The notes under the pieces are model-generated. The model did no database searches. It saw nothing but the letters and a program-made list of their open reading frames with translations, and had not been told where the DNA came from. From assembly GCA_964468205.1 (NCBI GenBank), contig CAYXVG010000021.1:43801-107800 (forward strand): 64,000 nt of DNA, given 5' to 3'. The stretch is from CAWELS01 sp964468205. Lineage in GTDB: Bacteria; Acidobacteriota; Terriglobia; Bryobacterales; Bryobacteraceae. Shown in pieces: positions 33,393 to 42,189 of the stretch; position 1 is the stretch's first letter; every line of letters starts with the position of its first letter. A program made the translations under genes and the position numbers.

Positions 33393-34793
33393 TCAGATGG
33401 GACCGGGAGCGTTGATTTTGGTGGCGTTGCGGGCGGCGCCGGGAAACTCGCCCCGGTTTTCGCGGCCGCCTTCGGGACGGTCCTTCGTGGGATTTTCCGG
33501 GACGGTGTCGCCGGTTTCCTCGGTCCAGCGGTCGAGTACTGACCGGAGTTGCTTCAATACGTCGTCATACTCCGGCCGCCCGGCGAGATTGAAGATCTGG
33601 TGCGGGTCGGCTTCCACGTTGAACAGCTTCTCGCGGGGGTGCGGCTGCTCGAACACCTGCGATTGCTCGGGCCGAAGCTTGCCTGCGTCCCGTGCGGCCC
33701 ATAACTCCTCGCCTGCGGGAAAGCGGTCGTCGGATTCCACGCATCGGACCATCCGTTCGGGCCACGCATTGCGGATGTACATCCATTTGTCATGGCGGAC
33801 CATGCGCTCGTGGGCTTGGTAGACGTGCCAGTTATGCTCGGCGAAGACGTAGTCGCGGACCTTGGCTTTGGGATTCCGGAGGATGGGCAGAAGGGAAACT
33901 CCTTGCACGGAAGCGGGTTTGTCAAGCCCGGCAAGCTCGAGAACCGTGGCGGCGATATCGATCGAGCTGACCAGAGACGTGGTGCGGCCGGGAGGGATGG
34001 AACCCGGGCAGCGGATGATGAGCGGCGTTTTCGAACCCGAATCGAAGAGCCAGGTTTTGCTGCGGGGGAACGGGCGGCCGTTATCGGAGATGTAGATGAA
34101 GTAGGTGTTGCCGGTGATGCCCTGGCGGTTGAGTTCGCCCATAAGGTCGCCCGCGATGGTATCGGTACGGCTCACTTCGTGGTAGTACTCGGCGAGGTCC
34201 CGGCGGGTCAGCGGGCCGTCAAACAGGAACGGCGGTACGCGGATGAGTTCCGGGTCGTACTCGGGCGCCTGATCGTTGTGCTGCCATTGCCGGTGTGCAT
34301 CGTTCGAGGCGAACCAGAAGAAGAATGGCTTCTCCTCGGGCCGGTCGCGCAGGATATCGACCCAATCGGCTTCACCTCCGGGGCCGCCTCCCTTCGAGAT
34401 CTTGTCGAAGGCGCGGTTCACTTCGTCGCCCATGTGATGTTTGCCGGAAAGAACGGTATAGTAACCGGCCGCCTTCAACGCCTCCGGGTAGACCCACTGG
34501 TCGCCCGGAAGGGAGGTATGGAGTTCGGGAGCCCCGGTGTTGTGGGGATAACGGCCGGTGATCATGCTGCAGCGGCTGGGCGAACAACTGCTGGTGGTGA
34601 CGTAGGCGTTGTCGAAGACGAGTCCCTGGCTGGCCATGAGGTCAAGATTGGGCGTCTGGATGACGGTGTTGCCATAGCAGCCGAGATCGTCCGGCGAGAT
34701 GTCATCGGTGATGAAGAAGATGAAGTTGGGCGGGGCGCCGGTGGCTGCCGGCAGGACAAGGAGAATGATGAAGATGGCACGGATCCACGTCAT
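33393..34793 (-). CDS. Sec-exported sulfatase (N-sulfoglucosamine sulfohydrolase-like)
   Basis: A 466-residue sulfatase with a Sec signal peptide (MTWIRAIFIILLVLPAATGA). Cys70 in CSPSR (70-74) is the formylglycine precursor; metal ligands Asp30-Asp31 lie in FFITDDISPDDLGCYG, and FIYISDNGRPFPRSK provides the second set. The pattern GCYGNTVIQTPNLD and VTTSSCSPSR resemble heparan N-sulfatase-type sequences, but the substrate cannot be fixed by sight. The last 30 residues after the fold are hydrophilic. Adjacent to the GH29 fucosidase gene on the same strand, 40 bases apart, so it may desulfate a fucose-containing glycan before or after the fucosidase acts. Confidence 0.9.
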   Translation of the reverse strand: MTWIRAIFIILLVLPAATGAPPNFIFFITDDISPDDLGCYGNTVIQTPNLDLMASQGLVFDNAYVTTSSCSPSRCSMITGRYPHNTGAPELHTSLPGDQWVYPEALKAAGYYTVLSGKHHMGDEVNRAFDKISKGGGPGGEADWVDILRDRPEEKPFFFWFASNDAHRQWQHNDQAPEYDPELIRVPPFLFDGPLTRRDLAEYYHEVSRTDTIAGDLMGELNRQGITGNTYFIYISDNGRPFPRSKTWLFDSGSKTPLIIRCPGSIPPGRTTSLVSSIDIAATVLELAGLDKPASVQGVSLLPILRNPKAKVRDYVFAEHNWHVYQAHERMVRHDKWMYIRNAWPERMVRCVESDDRFPAGEELWAARDAGKLRPEQSQVFEQPHPREKLFNVEADPHQIFNLAGRPEYDDVLKQLRSVLDRWTEETGDTVPENPTKDRPEGGRENRGEFPGAARNATKINAPGPI

Positions 34794-34833
34794 GAGGACA
34801 CCATTCTATCCATCTTGCTCGTCGCCGGGCTGG

Positions 34834-36582
34834 CTAGAACGCCAGAAGCTCGCGAAGAGCAGGGGTTCCGTCTGATTCGGAGATCGTGAGGCGGAGCCGG
34901 CGCCCGGTCATCGATACCGGGATCGAGAGCGCGTCTCCAATGGTCGTACCGGAGTGGACGGTCTCCCATTTGGCGCCTGTTTGGCATTCCAGCACGAACT
35001 TGCGGACACGGTCGCCGTCCTCGATCAGTAGGATGCGTGACAACTCGGTCGGCCCGCCGAGATCTACGGCGAGCCAGGGTTGCTTGTCGGATCCCTCCGG
35101 TTGCCAGCCGTGGCCGACCCAGTCGCCGTTGAAGGCGGCTTCGGCGCTGCCAAAATGCGTCTGGCTGGAGGCCGATGCCGGTTTGCCGTAAGAGAGGGAC
35201 TGGGCGCGTGGAGCCATTGGCTCCAGCGCCATCGCGTCTCCCTCGATCTCGAGCTCAATGATGGTGTCGATCGGCTGCCGGGCCGCGGCCGGGATGACAA
35301 ACGTGAATATGCCGTCGGTGGCGCGGGAGGCGAGTTTGCCGCCGGTCAGAAGCCGGGCGGAATTGATCTTGATGCGGTTGCCGGGATTGGGGATTGACAG
35401 CGCCGGGTCCGCCTCGCCGAACCAATTGAGCAGATGGAGGTAGACGCGGTTGCCCCGGCGCGTGGAGACGCCCCAGTCAGTCGGAGTATAGGGCCCGCCG
35501 CGCGTGCCGTAGACCGTTTGTCCGTACTCGCGCAGCCAGGCGCCCATCTCTGAGAGAACCTCGACCTGGCGGGGCTCGATACGGCCGTCCGGCATCGGAC
35601 CGGCATTGTAAAGCAGGTTGCCGTCTCCTCCAGCGGCGCGGATGAGAGCGTGGAGGGATTGCTCCGGCGTTTTGAGCTCGTCCTGCGGTTTCCAGGCCCA
35701 CTGGCGGGTAATGGTCATGCACGTTTCCCAGGCGGGCTCCATCTGAAAGGTTCCGATGCGCTGCTCGGGGGTACCGAAGTCGCCGTCAAGGCAGGTGCGG
35801 TTGTTGATGAGGATGCCGGGCTGGAGCTCATGCAGCATGGCGAAGAGCTCCTCGGCGCGCCAGACGGACGGGTCGCAGGTCCGCTCGCCGGTCTTGGGAT
35901 CGACCATGCCGCCCAAGTCAAACCACATGACGTCAAGCTTCCCGAACTTGGTAGCGAGTTCGCGTACCTGGGCGAACATGAAATCCAGAAACCGGTCGTG
36001 GTTTTCCGAGAGGAAGTCGGGGTGATACCAGTCTGGCAGCGAGTAGTAGAAGCCGAGTCTCATCCCGGCGCGGTGGCAGGCTTCGGCGAGTTGCTTCACG
36101 ATGTCCTGGCCATAGAGCGCCTCTGGCGCGGTGATCTTGTAGCCAGAGACCTTGGTGTCCCAGTTGTTGAAGCCGTCATGGTGCTTGGTAGTGAAGACAA
36201 TGTACTTCATGCCCGCTTCCTTGGCGATGCGGACCCACTCATCAGCGTCATAGAGCGACGGGTTGAAGTGCTTGTACAGGTTGTCGTAGATCTCGACTGG
36301 CGTTTCGCCGGTCCCGCCGCGTCCGCGGCGTTCGCCCTGGCGCGACCAGCCGATCTCACGGCCGGTGAGGCTGACCGGCCCCCAGTGGATGAACATGCCG
36401 AACCGCGCATCGCGCCACCACTCGATGCGCCGCTCGAATTCGGCGCGGGATTCGCCGGCCTTCGAGCCGGGATGGGGCCAGCGTTTCGCGGCGTCTGGAG
36501 GAGCGGCGCCTTCATAGGTTTGAGCGGAGGCGGCGGTTCCGAACGCGGCGGCCAGAATCAAGATACGGGCGAGCGATTGCAT
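34834..36582 (-). CDS. GH29 alpha-L-fucosidase with C-terminal F5/8-type domain
   Basis: A 582-residue exported enzyme with a signal peptide (MQSLARILILAAAFGTAASAQ). The GH29 barrel starts at WWRDARFGMFIHWGPVSLTG and includes EAGMKYIVFTTKHHDGF, LGFYYSLPDWYHPDF and the nucleophile Asp in LDVMWFDLGG. A beta-sandwich C-terminal domain follows, then a discoidin/F5-8C-like domain from about residue 440 (ASASSQTHFGSAEAAFNGDW) for glycan binding. It removes terminal alpha-L-fucose. The start at 36582 gives the signal peptide. Head of the cluster with sulfatase, and downstream of RraA, SDR and GH10 genes on the same strand. Confidence 0.95.
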   Translation of the reverse strand: MQSLARILILAAAFGTAASAQTYEGAAPPDAAKRWPHPGSKAGESRAEFERRIEWWRDARFGMFIHWGPVSLTGREIGWSRQGERRGRGGTGETPVEIYDNLYKHFNPSLYDADEWVRIAKEAGMKYIVFTTKHHDGFNNWDTKVSGYKITAPEALYGQDIVKQLAEACHRAGMRLGFYYSLPDWYHPDFLSENHDRFLDFMFAQVRELATKFGKLDVMWFDLGGMVDPKTGERTCDPSVWRAEELFAMLHELQPGILINNRTCLDGDFGTPEQRIGTFQMEPAWETCMTITRQWAWKPQDELKTPEQSLHALIRAAGGDGNLLYNAGPMPDGRIEPRQVEVLSEMGAWLREYGQTVYGTRGGPYTPTDWGVSTRRGNRVYLHLLNWFGEADPALSIPNPGNRIKINSARLLTGGKLASRATDGIFTFVIPAAARQPIDTIIELEIEGDAMALEPMAPRAQSLSYGKPASASSQTHFGSAEAAFNGDWVGHGWQPEGSDKQPWLAVDLGGPTELSRILLIEDGDRVRKFVLECQTGAKWETVHSGTTIGDALSIPVSMTGRRLRLTISESDGTPALRELLAF

Positions 36583-36691
36583 GACGCTTCGATTCTCTCG
36601 CATCTGTGTCGCCCCGTTGCAAGCGGCCGGGAGCGGCGCCGCGCTATTCCCGCGCCGGTTCGCGGGTGCGCGGTGTCACTCGGGGGCATGA

Positions 36692-37399
36692 TTACAGCCT
36701 TTTGTGTTTCTCGAAGACCTCGACCGGGTTGTCGCCGCGGGCGAAGTCGCCGCGGGCTTCGTCCTCGATGGCCATCACGCGCTCGCACTCTTCGAGGACC
36801 TTGAGGGTGAGGTCCTTGGGGATTACGATAGCTCCATCGAAGTCGGCGAAGATGAAGTCGCCGGGATTGACGATGACCGTCTCGCGGGTTTCGCCGGAGA
36901 GCAGGATGGGCACGTTGTAATCGAGCATGGCCCAGCGCCCGAAAGCCTCGACCGGGTTGCGGAAGCGGCAGAAGACCGGGTAGCCCATCTTGATGAGCAT
37001 CGCCGTGTCGCGGGCCCCGCCGTCCACGAGCGCCCCGTGAGAGCCATGGGCGCGGGCGGTGGTGGCGCTGAGTTCGCCGTAGATGGCTACATTGAACGGT
37101 GTGCCGCGGTCGCGCACCTCGATGCAGGGGTCGGTCATCTGGGTGATCATGCGGAGGCGTTTGTAGCGCAGCGACTCGTCGCGGACGGTACTGACCGTCC
37201 CCTTGACGGTGAAGGCCGGGCCGGCGAGCTTCATCTCCCGGTCGAGCGGCGTGATGTCGTGGGAGACGCTCTGGTCGGGATAACCGAAGTGCTCCAGCAC
37301 GTCGTAGATGAGGCCCGCGTAGAGCTTGCGGAAGCGCGCGCAAAAGGAGAGCATTTCAGACTTCGTGTTAGTCGGCGTCGGTGTTTCGGCGGATGACAT
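36692..37399 (-). CDS. RraA-family protein, probable keto-acid aldolase
   Basis: A 235-residue RraA-like protein. The family core is visible: LAGPAFTVKGTVSTV, GALVDGGARDTAML with the Arg and Asp that bind substrate and metal, VFCRFRNPVEAFGRW and VIVNPGDFIFADFDGAIVIP. Related enzymes are class II aldolases for 4-hydroxy-4-methyl-2-oxoglutarate and other 2-keto-acids; others regulate RNase E. Given the neighbouring sugar-acid dehydratase and dehydrogenase, cleavage or decarboxylation of a keto-deoxy sugar acid is the likely role. Eight bases separate it from the SDR gene upstream. Confidence 0.82.
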   Translation of the reverse strand: MSSAETPTPTNTKSEMLSFCARFRKLYAGLIYDVLEHFGYPDQSVSHDITPLDREMKLAGPAFTVKGTVSTVRDESLRYKRLRMITQMTDPCIEVRDRGTPFNVAIYGELSATTARAHGSHGALVDGGARDTAMLIKMGYPVFCRFRNPVEAFGRWAMLDYNVPILLSGETRETVIVNPGDFIFADFDGAIVIPKDLTLKVLEECERVMAIEDEARGDFARGDNPVEVFEKHKRL

Positions 37400-37407
37400 G
37401 ATGACTC

Positions 37408-38160
37408 CTACAGCAGCAGCCCTCCATCAACATAGAGGGTTGCGCCGGTGATGTAGTTGGCGTCCTGGGAACATAGGAGAACGGCGGCGGCGGTCAAATC
37501 TTCGACGCTGCCGATGCGGGCGGCCGGGATCATGCCGAGGACCTTCGTCCGGAACTCCTTGTCGGTCAGGACCTCGCGGTTGATGTCGGTTTCGATGGCG
37601 CCGGGGCTGAGCGAATTCACCTGGATGTTGTGGGTGGCAAGCTCCAACGCCAAGCCTCGCGTCATGAGCTTCATGCCGCCCTTGGTCATCGTATAAATCG
37701 AATTGTTCCGGTGCGCCCGCTCATCGTGGACGGAGGAGATGTTGAGGATCTTGCCGCCTTTGCCCTGATCCCGCATCACGCGGGCGGCGCGCTGGGCGAG
37801 GAAGTAGGCTCCCTTGAGATTCACGTCGAAGGTGCGGTCCCAGACTTCGGGCGTGGCGTCGAGAAAGGGTTGGCGGGTTTCGATGCCGGCGTTGTTGACC
37901 AGGATCTCGATCGATCCGTAGTACTCGAGAGCAGCGGAGACGAGGCGGCCGTGATCGGTCAGGTCGCCTACGTCGGCTTGGACGGCGGAGGCTCGCCCGC
38001 CGGCGGCTTCAATCTGATCGATCAGCGTTTCCGCCTGCTGGGTCGAACGCGAGTAGTTGACGATGACCGCGGCGCCTTCGCGGGCGAAAGCGCGGGCGAT
38101 TGCCGCGCCGATGCCCCGGCCGGCGCCGGTGACGATAGCAACTTGATCGGAGAGTTTCAT
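37408..38160 (-). CDS. Short-chain dehydrogenase/reductase (sugar-type)
   Basis: A 250-residue classical SDR. NAD(P) binding by TGAGRGIG (11-18), NNAG (89-92), and the catalytic Ser143, Tyr156 and Lys160 (YTMTK) are all in place. The C-terminal INSERT of glucose-1-dehydrogenase-like proteins (SLSPGAIETDINREVL) and ITGATLYVDGG are present. It probably oxidises a sugar or sugar acid such as L-fucose or 2-keto-3-deoxy-fuconate, in step with the fucosidase and RraA gene. Substrate inferred from context only. Confidence 0.9.
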   Translation of the reverse strand: MKLSDQVAIVTGAGRGIGAAIARAFAREGAAVIVNYSRSTQQAETLIDQIEAAGGRASAVQADVGDLTDHGRLVSAALEYYGSIEILVNNAGIETRQPFLDATPEVWDRTFDVNLKGAYFLAQRAARVMRDQGKGGKILNISSVHDERAHRNNSIYTMTKGGMKLMTRGLALELATHNIQVNSLSPGAIETDINREVLTDKEFRTKVLGMIPAARIGSVEDLTAAAVLLCSQDANYITGATLYVDGGLLL

Positions 38161-38202
38161 GAGTTCAACTCCGTATTGAAATGCAGTGAAACAGACACGA
38201 CT

Positions 38203-39564
38203 TCATTCTGCGAGTCCAAGGATAATCGTTCGGGGGCTGTCCGAGGTCAGGCGGATGGTGCGGCGGACGCCGTTGATGGTGGCGGCGTAGATCCCATGCG
38301 TGGCGCGGATGCGCGCGCGGCCGGCGGAGTCAGTGGTTACAGTTTCAGTGGTGTGCCATTCGTGGTTGATGAGTTGGTCGAGGACCTTTGCGGAGGTCTT
38401 CGGAGTGAAGTCGCCGCGGTAGAGGCCGCCGCGCCATTTGTCTTCGCCGGGAACGGCGGTGCCGTCGAGCAGGTTCCACCAGGTGATCGCTTCGACGGCA
38501 GGGTGCGAGTACCAGATCCGGTAGAGGTTGCGGACGACTTCGGCTTGCACCGCCTGCGCCTCGGCGCCCGCGTCGGGGAGAGTGGGGATGGTGATCTCCG
38601 TGATGTGGAGCGGGAGGCCGAAATCGGCGTAGCGGTCCAGCACGCGGTATATGTCGAGGGGGCGCATCGCTTTGCCCGCCAGGGTCTCTTCCCAGAACTG
38701 CTCGCTGAAGTAGTGGAGTTGGATGCCGATAGCGTCGATTTTGACGCCGCGCAGGAGCAAGTTTTCGACGACCAGGTAGAAGGGGCTGCGCTCCTCTTCG
38801 AAGCGGCGCCAGACCCCGGTGGTCTCATTCAGAATCAGCTCGGTTTCGGGCGGGAAGTGGCGGTTGGCGATATCGAAGGAGAAGCGCACGAAGTCGTCCG
38901 GCATCGGAATCTCCGGCTTGCGGGAAAGATACTCGTTGACGACGTCCCAGATGAAGATGCTGTCGCGGTAGCGGCCGGCAATCTGCTCGATGCGCCGGCG
39001 GTGCAGGCGGGCGAGTTCGTCCCGGTCCTCGGGGAGCCAATCGGGGACCTGCCATTGCGGATTGTCCCAGACGAGCGGGTGACCTTTCGGAGTGAGATTA
39101 TAACGCCGGCAGAAGTCGAGCACCGCGTCTGGGGGCGGGCGGCGGTAAACCGGCGCCGAGTTCGCCGCGAATCGGATTCTGCCAGGTTCGGGTTCGAGGG
39201 TCTTCCAGTAGAACGGAATGGTGGCGAAGTTGAACAGGGAGGCGAAAGTTTCCTCGTAGCGCTTGTTCGCGGCGGCGGAGTCGAAGCCACCGGCCATGAA
39301 GGCATTCGCCCCGAACAGGAACTCGTGGGAAGCCTGTTCGAGCTCGATGGCGACGCCGGGCATGGGGTCGCCGTTCTTGCCGGTGACTTCAAGGGTGAAC
39401 CAGGAAGTGCGGTTCCGGAGAATGCCTTCCTCGATCCGGTTGGCGACGGCGGGGTCGTTCCAAAGCTCGCGATACTCGCGGGACTGTGCGGTGGCAGTGA
39501 AGGCGGCGGCCAACAGGCAGATGGCGGCAGCCGCCACTGTAGTCAATGTCTTCGAAAGGCTCAT
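38203..39564 (-). CDS. GH10 endo-beta-1,4-xylanase-like protein
   Basis: A 453-residue exported enzyme with a signal peptide (MSLSKTLTTVAAAAICLLAAAF). The N-terminal 60-80 residues form a small beta-domain (FTLEVTGKNGDPMPGVAIEL), then a GH10 barrel: FLFGANAFMAGG, NFATIPFYWKTLEPEPG, acid/base Glu211 in WDVVNEYLS, and nucleophile Glu323 in HITEITIP, with ITWWNLLDG near the end. The usual HTLVWH segment reads HPLVWDN, so subsite architecture may differ from typical xylanases. It starts three bases after the stop of the upstream dehydratase gene. Confidence 0.88.
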   Translation of the reverse strand: MSLSKTLTTVAAAAICLLAAAFTATAQSREYRELWNDPAVANRIEEGILRNRTSWFTLEVTGKNGDPMPGVAIELEQASHEFLFGANAFMAGGFDSAAANKRYEETFASLFNFATIPFYWKTLEPEPGRIRFAANSAPVYRRPPPDAVLDFCRRYNLTPKGHPLVWDNPQWQVPDWLPEDRDELARLHRRRIEQIAGRYRDSIFIWDVVNEYLSRKPEIPMPDDFVRFSFDIANRHFPPETELILNETTGVWRRFEEERSPFYLVVENLLLRGVKIDAIGIQLHYFSEQFWEETLAGKAMRPLDIYRVLDRYADFGLPLHITEITIPTLPDAGAEAQAVQAEVVRNLYRIWYSHPAVEAITWWNLLDGTAVPGEDKWRGGLYRGDFTPKTSAKVLDQLINHEWHTTETVTTDSAGRARIRATHGIYAATINGVRRTIRLTSDSPRTIILGLAE

Positions 39565-39567
39565 GGT

Positions 39568-40764
39568 TCACCAGCCTGGGTTGATGGGGAACCAGTCGGG
39601 GTTCCGGGTGTCTTCGTGGAAGCGGGCGTAGTAGTCGCCCTCTTTCAGGAACAGTTCGTGATACTTAGCCATGCGTTCGGGGTCGAGTGCAACGCCGAGT
39701 CCGGGGCCGGCGGGGACTTCCATGCAGCCGTCCTTGTACTCGAACTTCCCGCCCACGATGACATCGTCGAGGAGGTGATGATAATGGGCGTCGGCGTCGT
39801 AGGTGAGGTTCGGCAGCGACGCGGCGGTGTGGAGCATGGCCGCCAGCGTGACGCCGAGTTCGCTTCCGGAGTGCATGGAGACGCCCCAGCGGAAGCAGTC
39901 GCAAATGACCGAGAGGTTCTTCACTCCGCGGATGCCCTCCCAATAATAGATGTCGCTGAGGATGACGTCCACTGAGTTCATCCGGGCGGCGGCGGCGACG
40001 TGCTCGAAGTTGGTGACGCACATATTGGTGGCGAGCGGCAGACTGGTGCGTTCCTTCACGCGGGCCATGCCTTCAAGCCCCCAAGTGGGGTCTTCGAGGT
40101 ACTCGGGACGGCATCCTTCGAGAGCGATGGCCGTGTCGATGGCCTTCCCGCGGGACCAGAAACCGTTGGGGTCGATGCGGAGACCGAACTCCTTGCCGAA
40201 CTCCTCGCGCAGGGCGTAGAGGACGGCGGTGTCGTGCTCGGGTGAAAACGAGCCGCACTTCAGCTTGGCCGAGCGAAAGCCGTACCGGGCGACCAGCTCC
40301 TTGGTCCAGTCGACCATCTCCTGCGGGGTCGATTCGCCGCCCTTTCCGGTAGCCTCGGATTTGTAGCGGTAGAACAGGTAGCCGCAGAACCGAACTTTGT
40401 CGCGCAGGCGCCCGCCGATGAGTTCGCTGACGGAACGGTTCGCGGCCTTGCCCTGAATATCGAGACAGGCGATCTCGATGGCGGCGTAGAGGCGCGGGTT
40501 CGAGAGGTAGTAGATTTGGCGGAGGGTCTTCTGCTTGATGCGTTCGAGCTGGAAAGGGTCCTCGCCGATCAGACGCGGCTTCAGCTTCTGGAGAGCGCCG
40601 CTCTGGTCCCCGCCGCCCACTTCGCCAAGGCCGGTGACGCCCTCATCGGTTTCGAGTTCGAGAATCGTGCGGATGAAGCGCTCGGGGTGAACACCGGTGG
40701 AGTGCCGCAGCGGCGCTTCGAGCGGCACGAGAACGGTAGTGGTTTTGAGATCGGTGATTTTCAT
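39568..40764 (-). CDS. Glucarate-dehydratase-like enolase-superfamily enzyme
   Basis: A 398-residue cytoplasmic enzyme (MKITDLKTTTVLVPLEAPLR start, no signal). Catalytic residues match the glucarate dehydratase group: Lys167-x-Lys169 in AKLKCGS, metal ligands Asp198 (RIDPNGFW), Glu224 (EYLEDP) and Asn247 (LATNMC), and the His298/Asp271 pair (SMHSGSE, ILSDIYYWEG). It should dehydrate an aldaric or related sugar acid to a keto-deoxy product. The ATG overlaps the stop of the MFS transporter gene (ATGA), so uptake and dehydration are coupled. The open frame upstream of 40764 lies in the transporter gene and is not used. Confidence 0.92.
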   Translation of the reverse strand: MKITDLKTTTVLVPLEAPLRHSTGVHPERFIRTILELETDEGVTGLGEVGGGDQSGALQKLKPRLIGEDPFQLERIKQKTLRQIYYLSNPRLYAAIEIACLDIQGKAANRSVSELIGGRLRDKVRFCGYLFYRYKSEATGKGGESTPQEMVDWTKELVARYGFRSAKLKCGSFSPEHDTAVLYALREEFGKEFGLRIDPNGFWSRGKAIDTAIALEGCRPEYLEDPTWGLEGMARVKERTSLPLATNMCVTNFEHVAAAARMNSVDVILSDIYYWEGIRGVKNLSVICDCFRWGVSMHSGSELGVTLAAMLHTAASLPNLTYDADAHYHHLLDDVIVGGKFEYKDGCMEVPAGPGLGVALDPERMAKYHELFLKEGDYYARFHEDTRNPDWFPINPGW

Positions 40765-42056
40765 GCGGATTCCTGGGTTCCAAGGATTGCCCGCTGCATC
40801 CGGGCGGAATCGCGGCGGAACCAGACCGCGCAGTTGAGCAGAATCAGCAGGCCGCCTCCGAGATAGCACAGCGACGTGCTGGCGAGCGCCATCCCGAGGC
40901 TCATCTGCGCGCTGAGCCACCCGATGATAACCGGGGCGAAGCCGCCGCAGAGGAAGGCGACGCAGATCATGAAACCGGTGGCGGTGGCGCGGGCCTCCGG
41001 GCGGACCACTTCGTAGAGCGAGGCAAAGAGGTTCGAATCATAGAGACCGCGGAAGAAGCCGTACAGGCCGAGCGAGGCGAACACGACAACGCTCGACCCG
41101 GACCATCCGAGCAGGAAGATGAACGGCGCGCCGAGCACGAGTCCCACCACCTGTACGAGGGGGCGGCTCATGCGGGACTTCGCCGAAAGCCGGTCGGCAA
41201 CCCGCCCGCCGGCCAGCACGCCGGCCATCGCGCCGAGGTGGTGCCAGAACGTGGCGTGGAAGCCGGCTTCAGCGAGGCTGAGCCGGAACTTCTCGAACAG
41301 TAGCGTCGGCGTCCACGTAAGGTACGCCGCATTGTTCAGGATCATGCCGAGGAAGGCGATCATGAGGACGATCGCGGTCGGCGTGCCGAAGGTTTCCTTG
41401 ATTCGCTCGCCCAGCGGGAGCGCCGCCGGAACCGTCTGCGGAGCCGTCTGCAATTCCTCGCGGTCAGAGGCGCCGCGCTCGGGCTCGTGAAGCGTAAACC
41501 AAGCGATCAGGGCCACCACGATGCCGGACAGTCCGAAGCCGAGGAAGGCCCATCGCCAGCCCCATGTCTGCCCGATGTATCCGGCGACGGTGGCGCTGGC
41601 CACCGTGCCGAAGTACACACTCGTCTGGTGGATCCCCATTGCCAGCGACCGTGTCTTCTGCCCATGGAAGTCGCTGATCATGGAGTTCGCGGCGGGGTAA
41701 TAGAAGGCCTCGCCGGTACCGGTAAGCGCGCGGAAGACGAAGAGAAGAGCGAAGCCGCTGGCCAGTCCGGATGAGGCGGTGGCTGAACTCCAGAGCAGCA
41801 GGGCCAGCACGACCAGTTTCTTCCGGCTCATCACGTCGCCGAGGCTGCCGGCGATGGGGACGAGCAGGGCGTAGACCCAGAAGAACGAGCTGCCGAGCAG
41901 CCCGAGTTGGGTGTCCGTGAGGCCGAGTTCGTTCTTCAGCAAGGGAAAGACCGATGGCAGCACCATTCGGTCGGCATGATTCAGGAAGTAGATCAGCCAG
42001 AAGAGGCCGAGGATGAGCCACTTGTAGGCGTCCGGTGATGGGGATCGCGAATTCAT
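40761..42056 (-). CDS. MFS transporter, sugar-acid (ACS) type
   Basis: A 431-residue carrier with about 12 hydrophobic helices. The first helix region (WLILGLFWLIYFLNHADRMV), loop 2-3 motif GSLGDVMSRKK and RALTGTGEAFYYPAANSMIS are typical of the anion:cation symporter family that takes up hexuronates, glucarate and galactonate. Coupled to the glucarate-dehydratase-like gene downstream and divergent from the LysR regulator, with a palindrome in its leader. The combination strongly suggests import of an aldaric or aldonic acid. Confidence 0.92.
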   Translation of the reverse strand: MNSRSPSPDAYKWLILGLFWLIYFLNHADRMVLPSVFPLLKNELGLTDTQLGLLGSSFFWVYALLVPIAGSLGDVMSRKKLVVLALLLWSSATASSGLASGFALLFVFRALTGTGEAFYYPAANSMISDFHGQKTRSLAMGIHQTSVYFGTVASATVAGYIGQTWGWRWAFLGFGLSGIVVALIAWFTLHEPERGASDREELQTAPQTVPAALPLGERIKETFGTPTAIVLMIAFLGMILNNAAYLTWTPTLLFEKFRLSLAEAGFHATFWHHLGAMAGVLAGGRVADRLSAKSRMSRPLVQVVGLVLGAPFIFLLGWSGSSVVVFASLGLYGFFRGLYDSNLFASLYEVVRPEARATATGFMICVAFLCGGFAPVIIGWLSAQMSLGMALASTSLCYLGGGLLILLNCAVWFRRDSARMQRAILGTQESA

Positions 42057-42059
42057 CTG

Positions 42060-42080
42060 AACTGATGTACCCTATCAGTT
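42060..42080. promoter_or_regulatory. Candidate LysR-regulator operator
   Basis: A perfect inverted repeat AACTGAT-N7-ATCAGTT lies 4-24 bases before the MFS start codon, and another AACTGAT half-site is at 42119-42125 in the same divergent gap. The adjacent LysR regulator is the natural candidate to bind it. Because it overlaps the leader, it could also fold as an RNA hairpin. Confidence 0.5.
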
Positions 42081-42189
42081 TTCCGTAACCTGTATTTTGA
42101 ATGCAAGTGAATTTTAGAAACTGATCATAAACCGGAAGAAAAATATCCGAATCCTTGCAGTTTGTTATCCGAGAGTAAATACTGTCTCT

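Noticed and set aside
37630..39975. A 781-codon open frame on the plus strand.
   Set aside because: It lies opposite the SDR, GH10 and dehydratase genes, has no recognisable domains, and its open state follows from GC-rich third positions in those genes.
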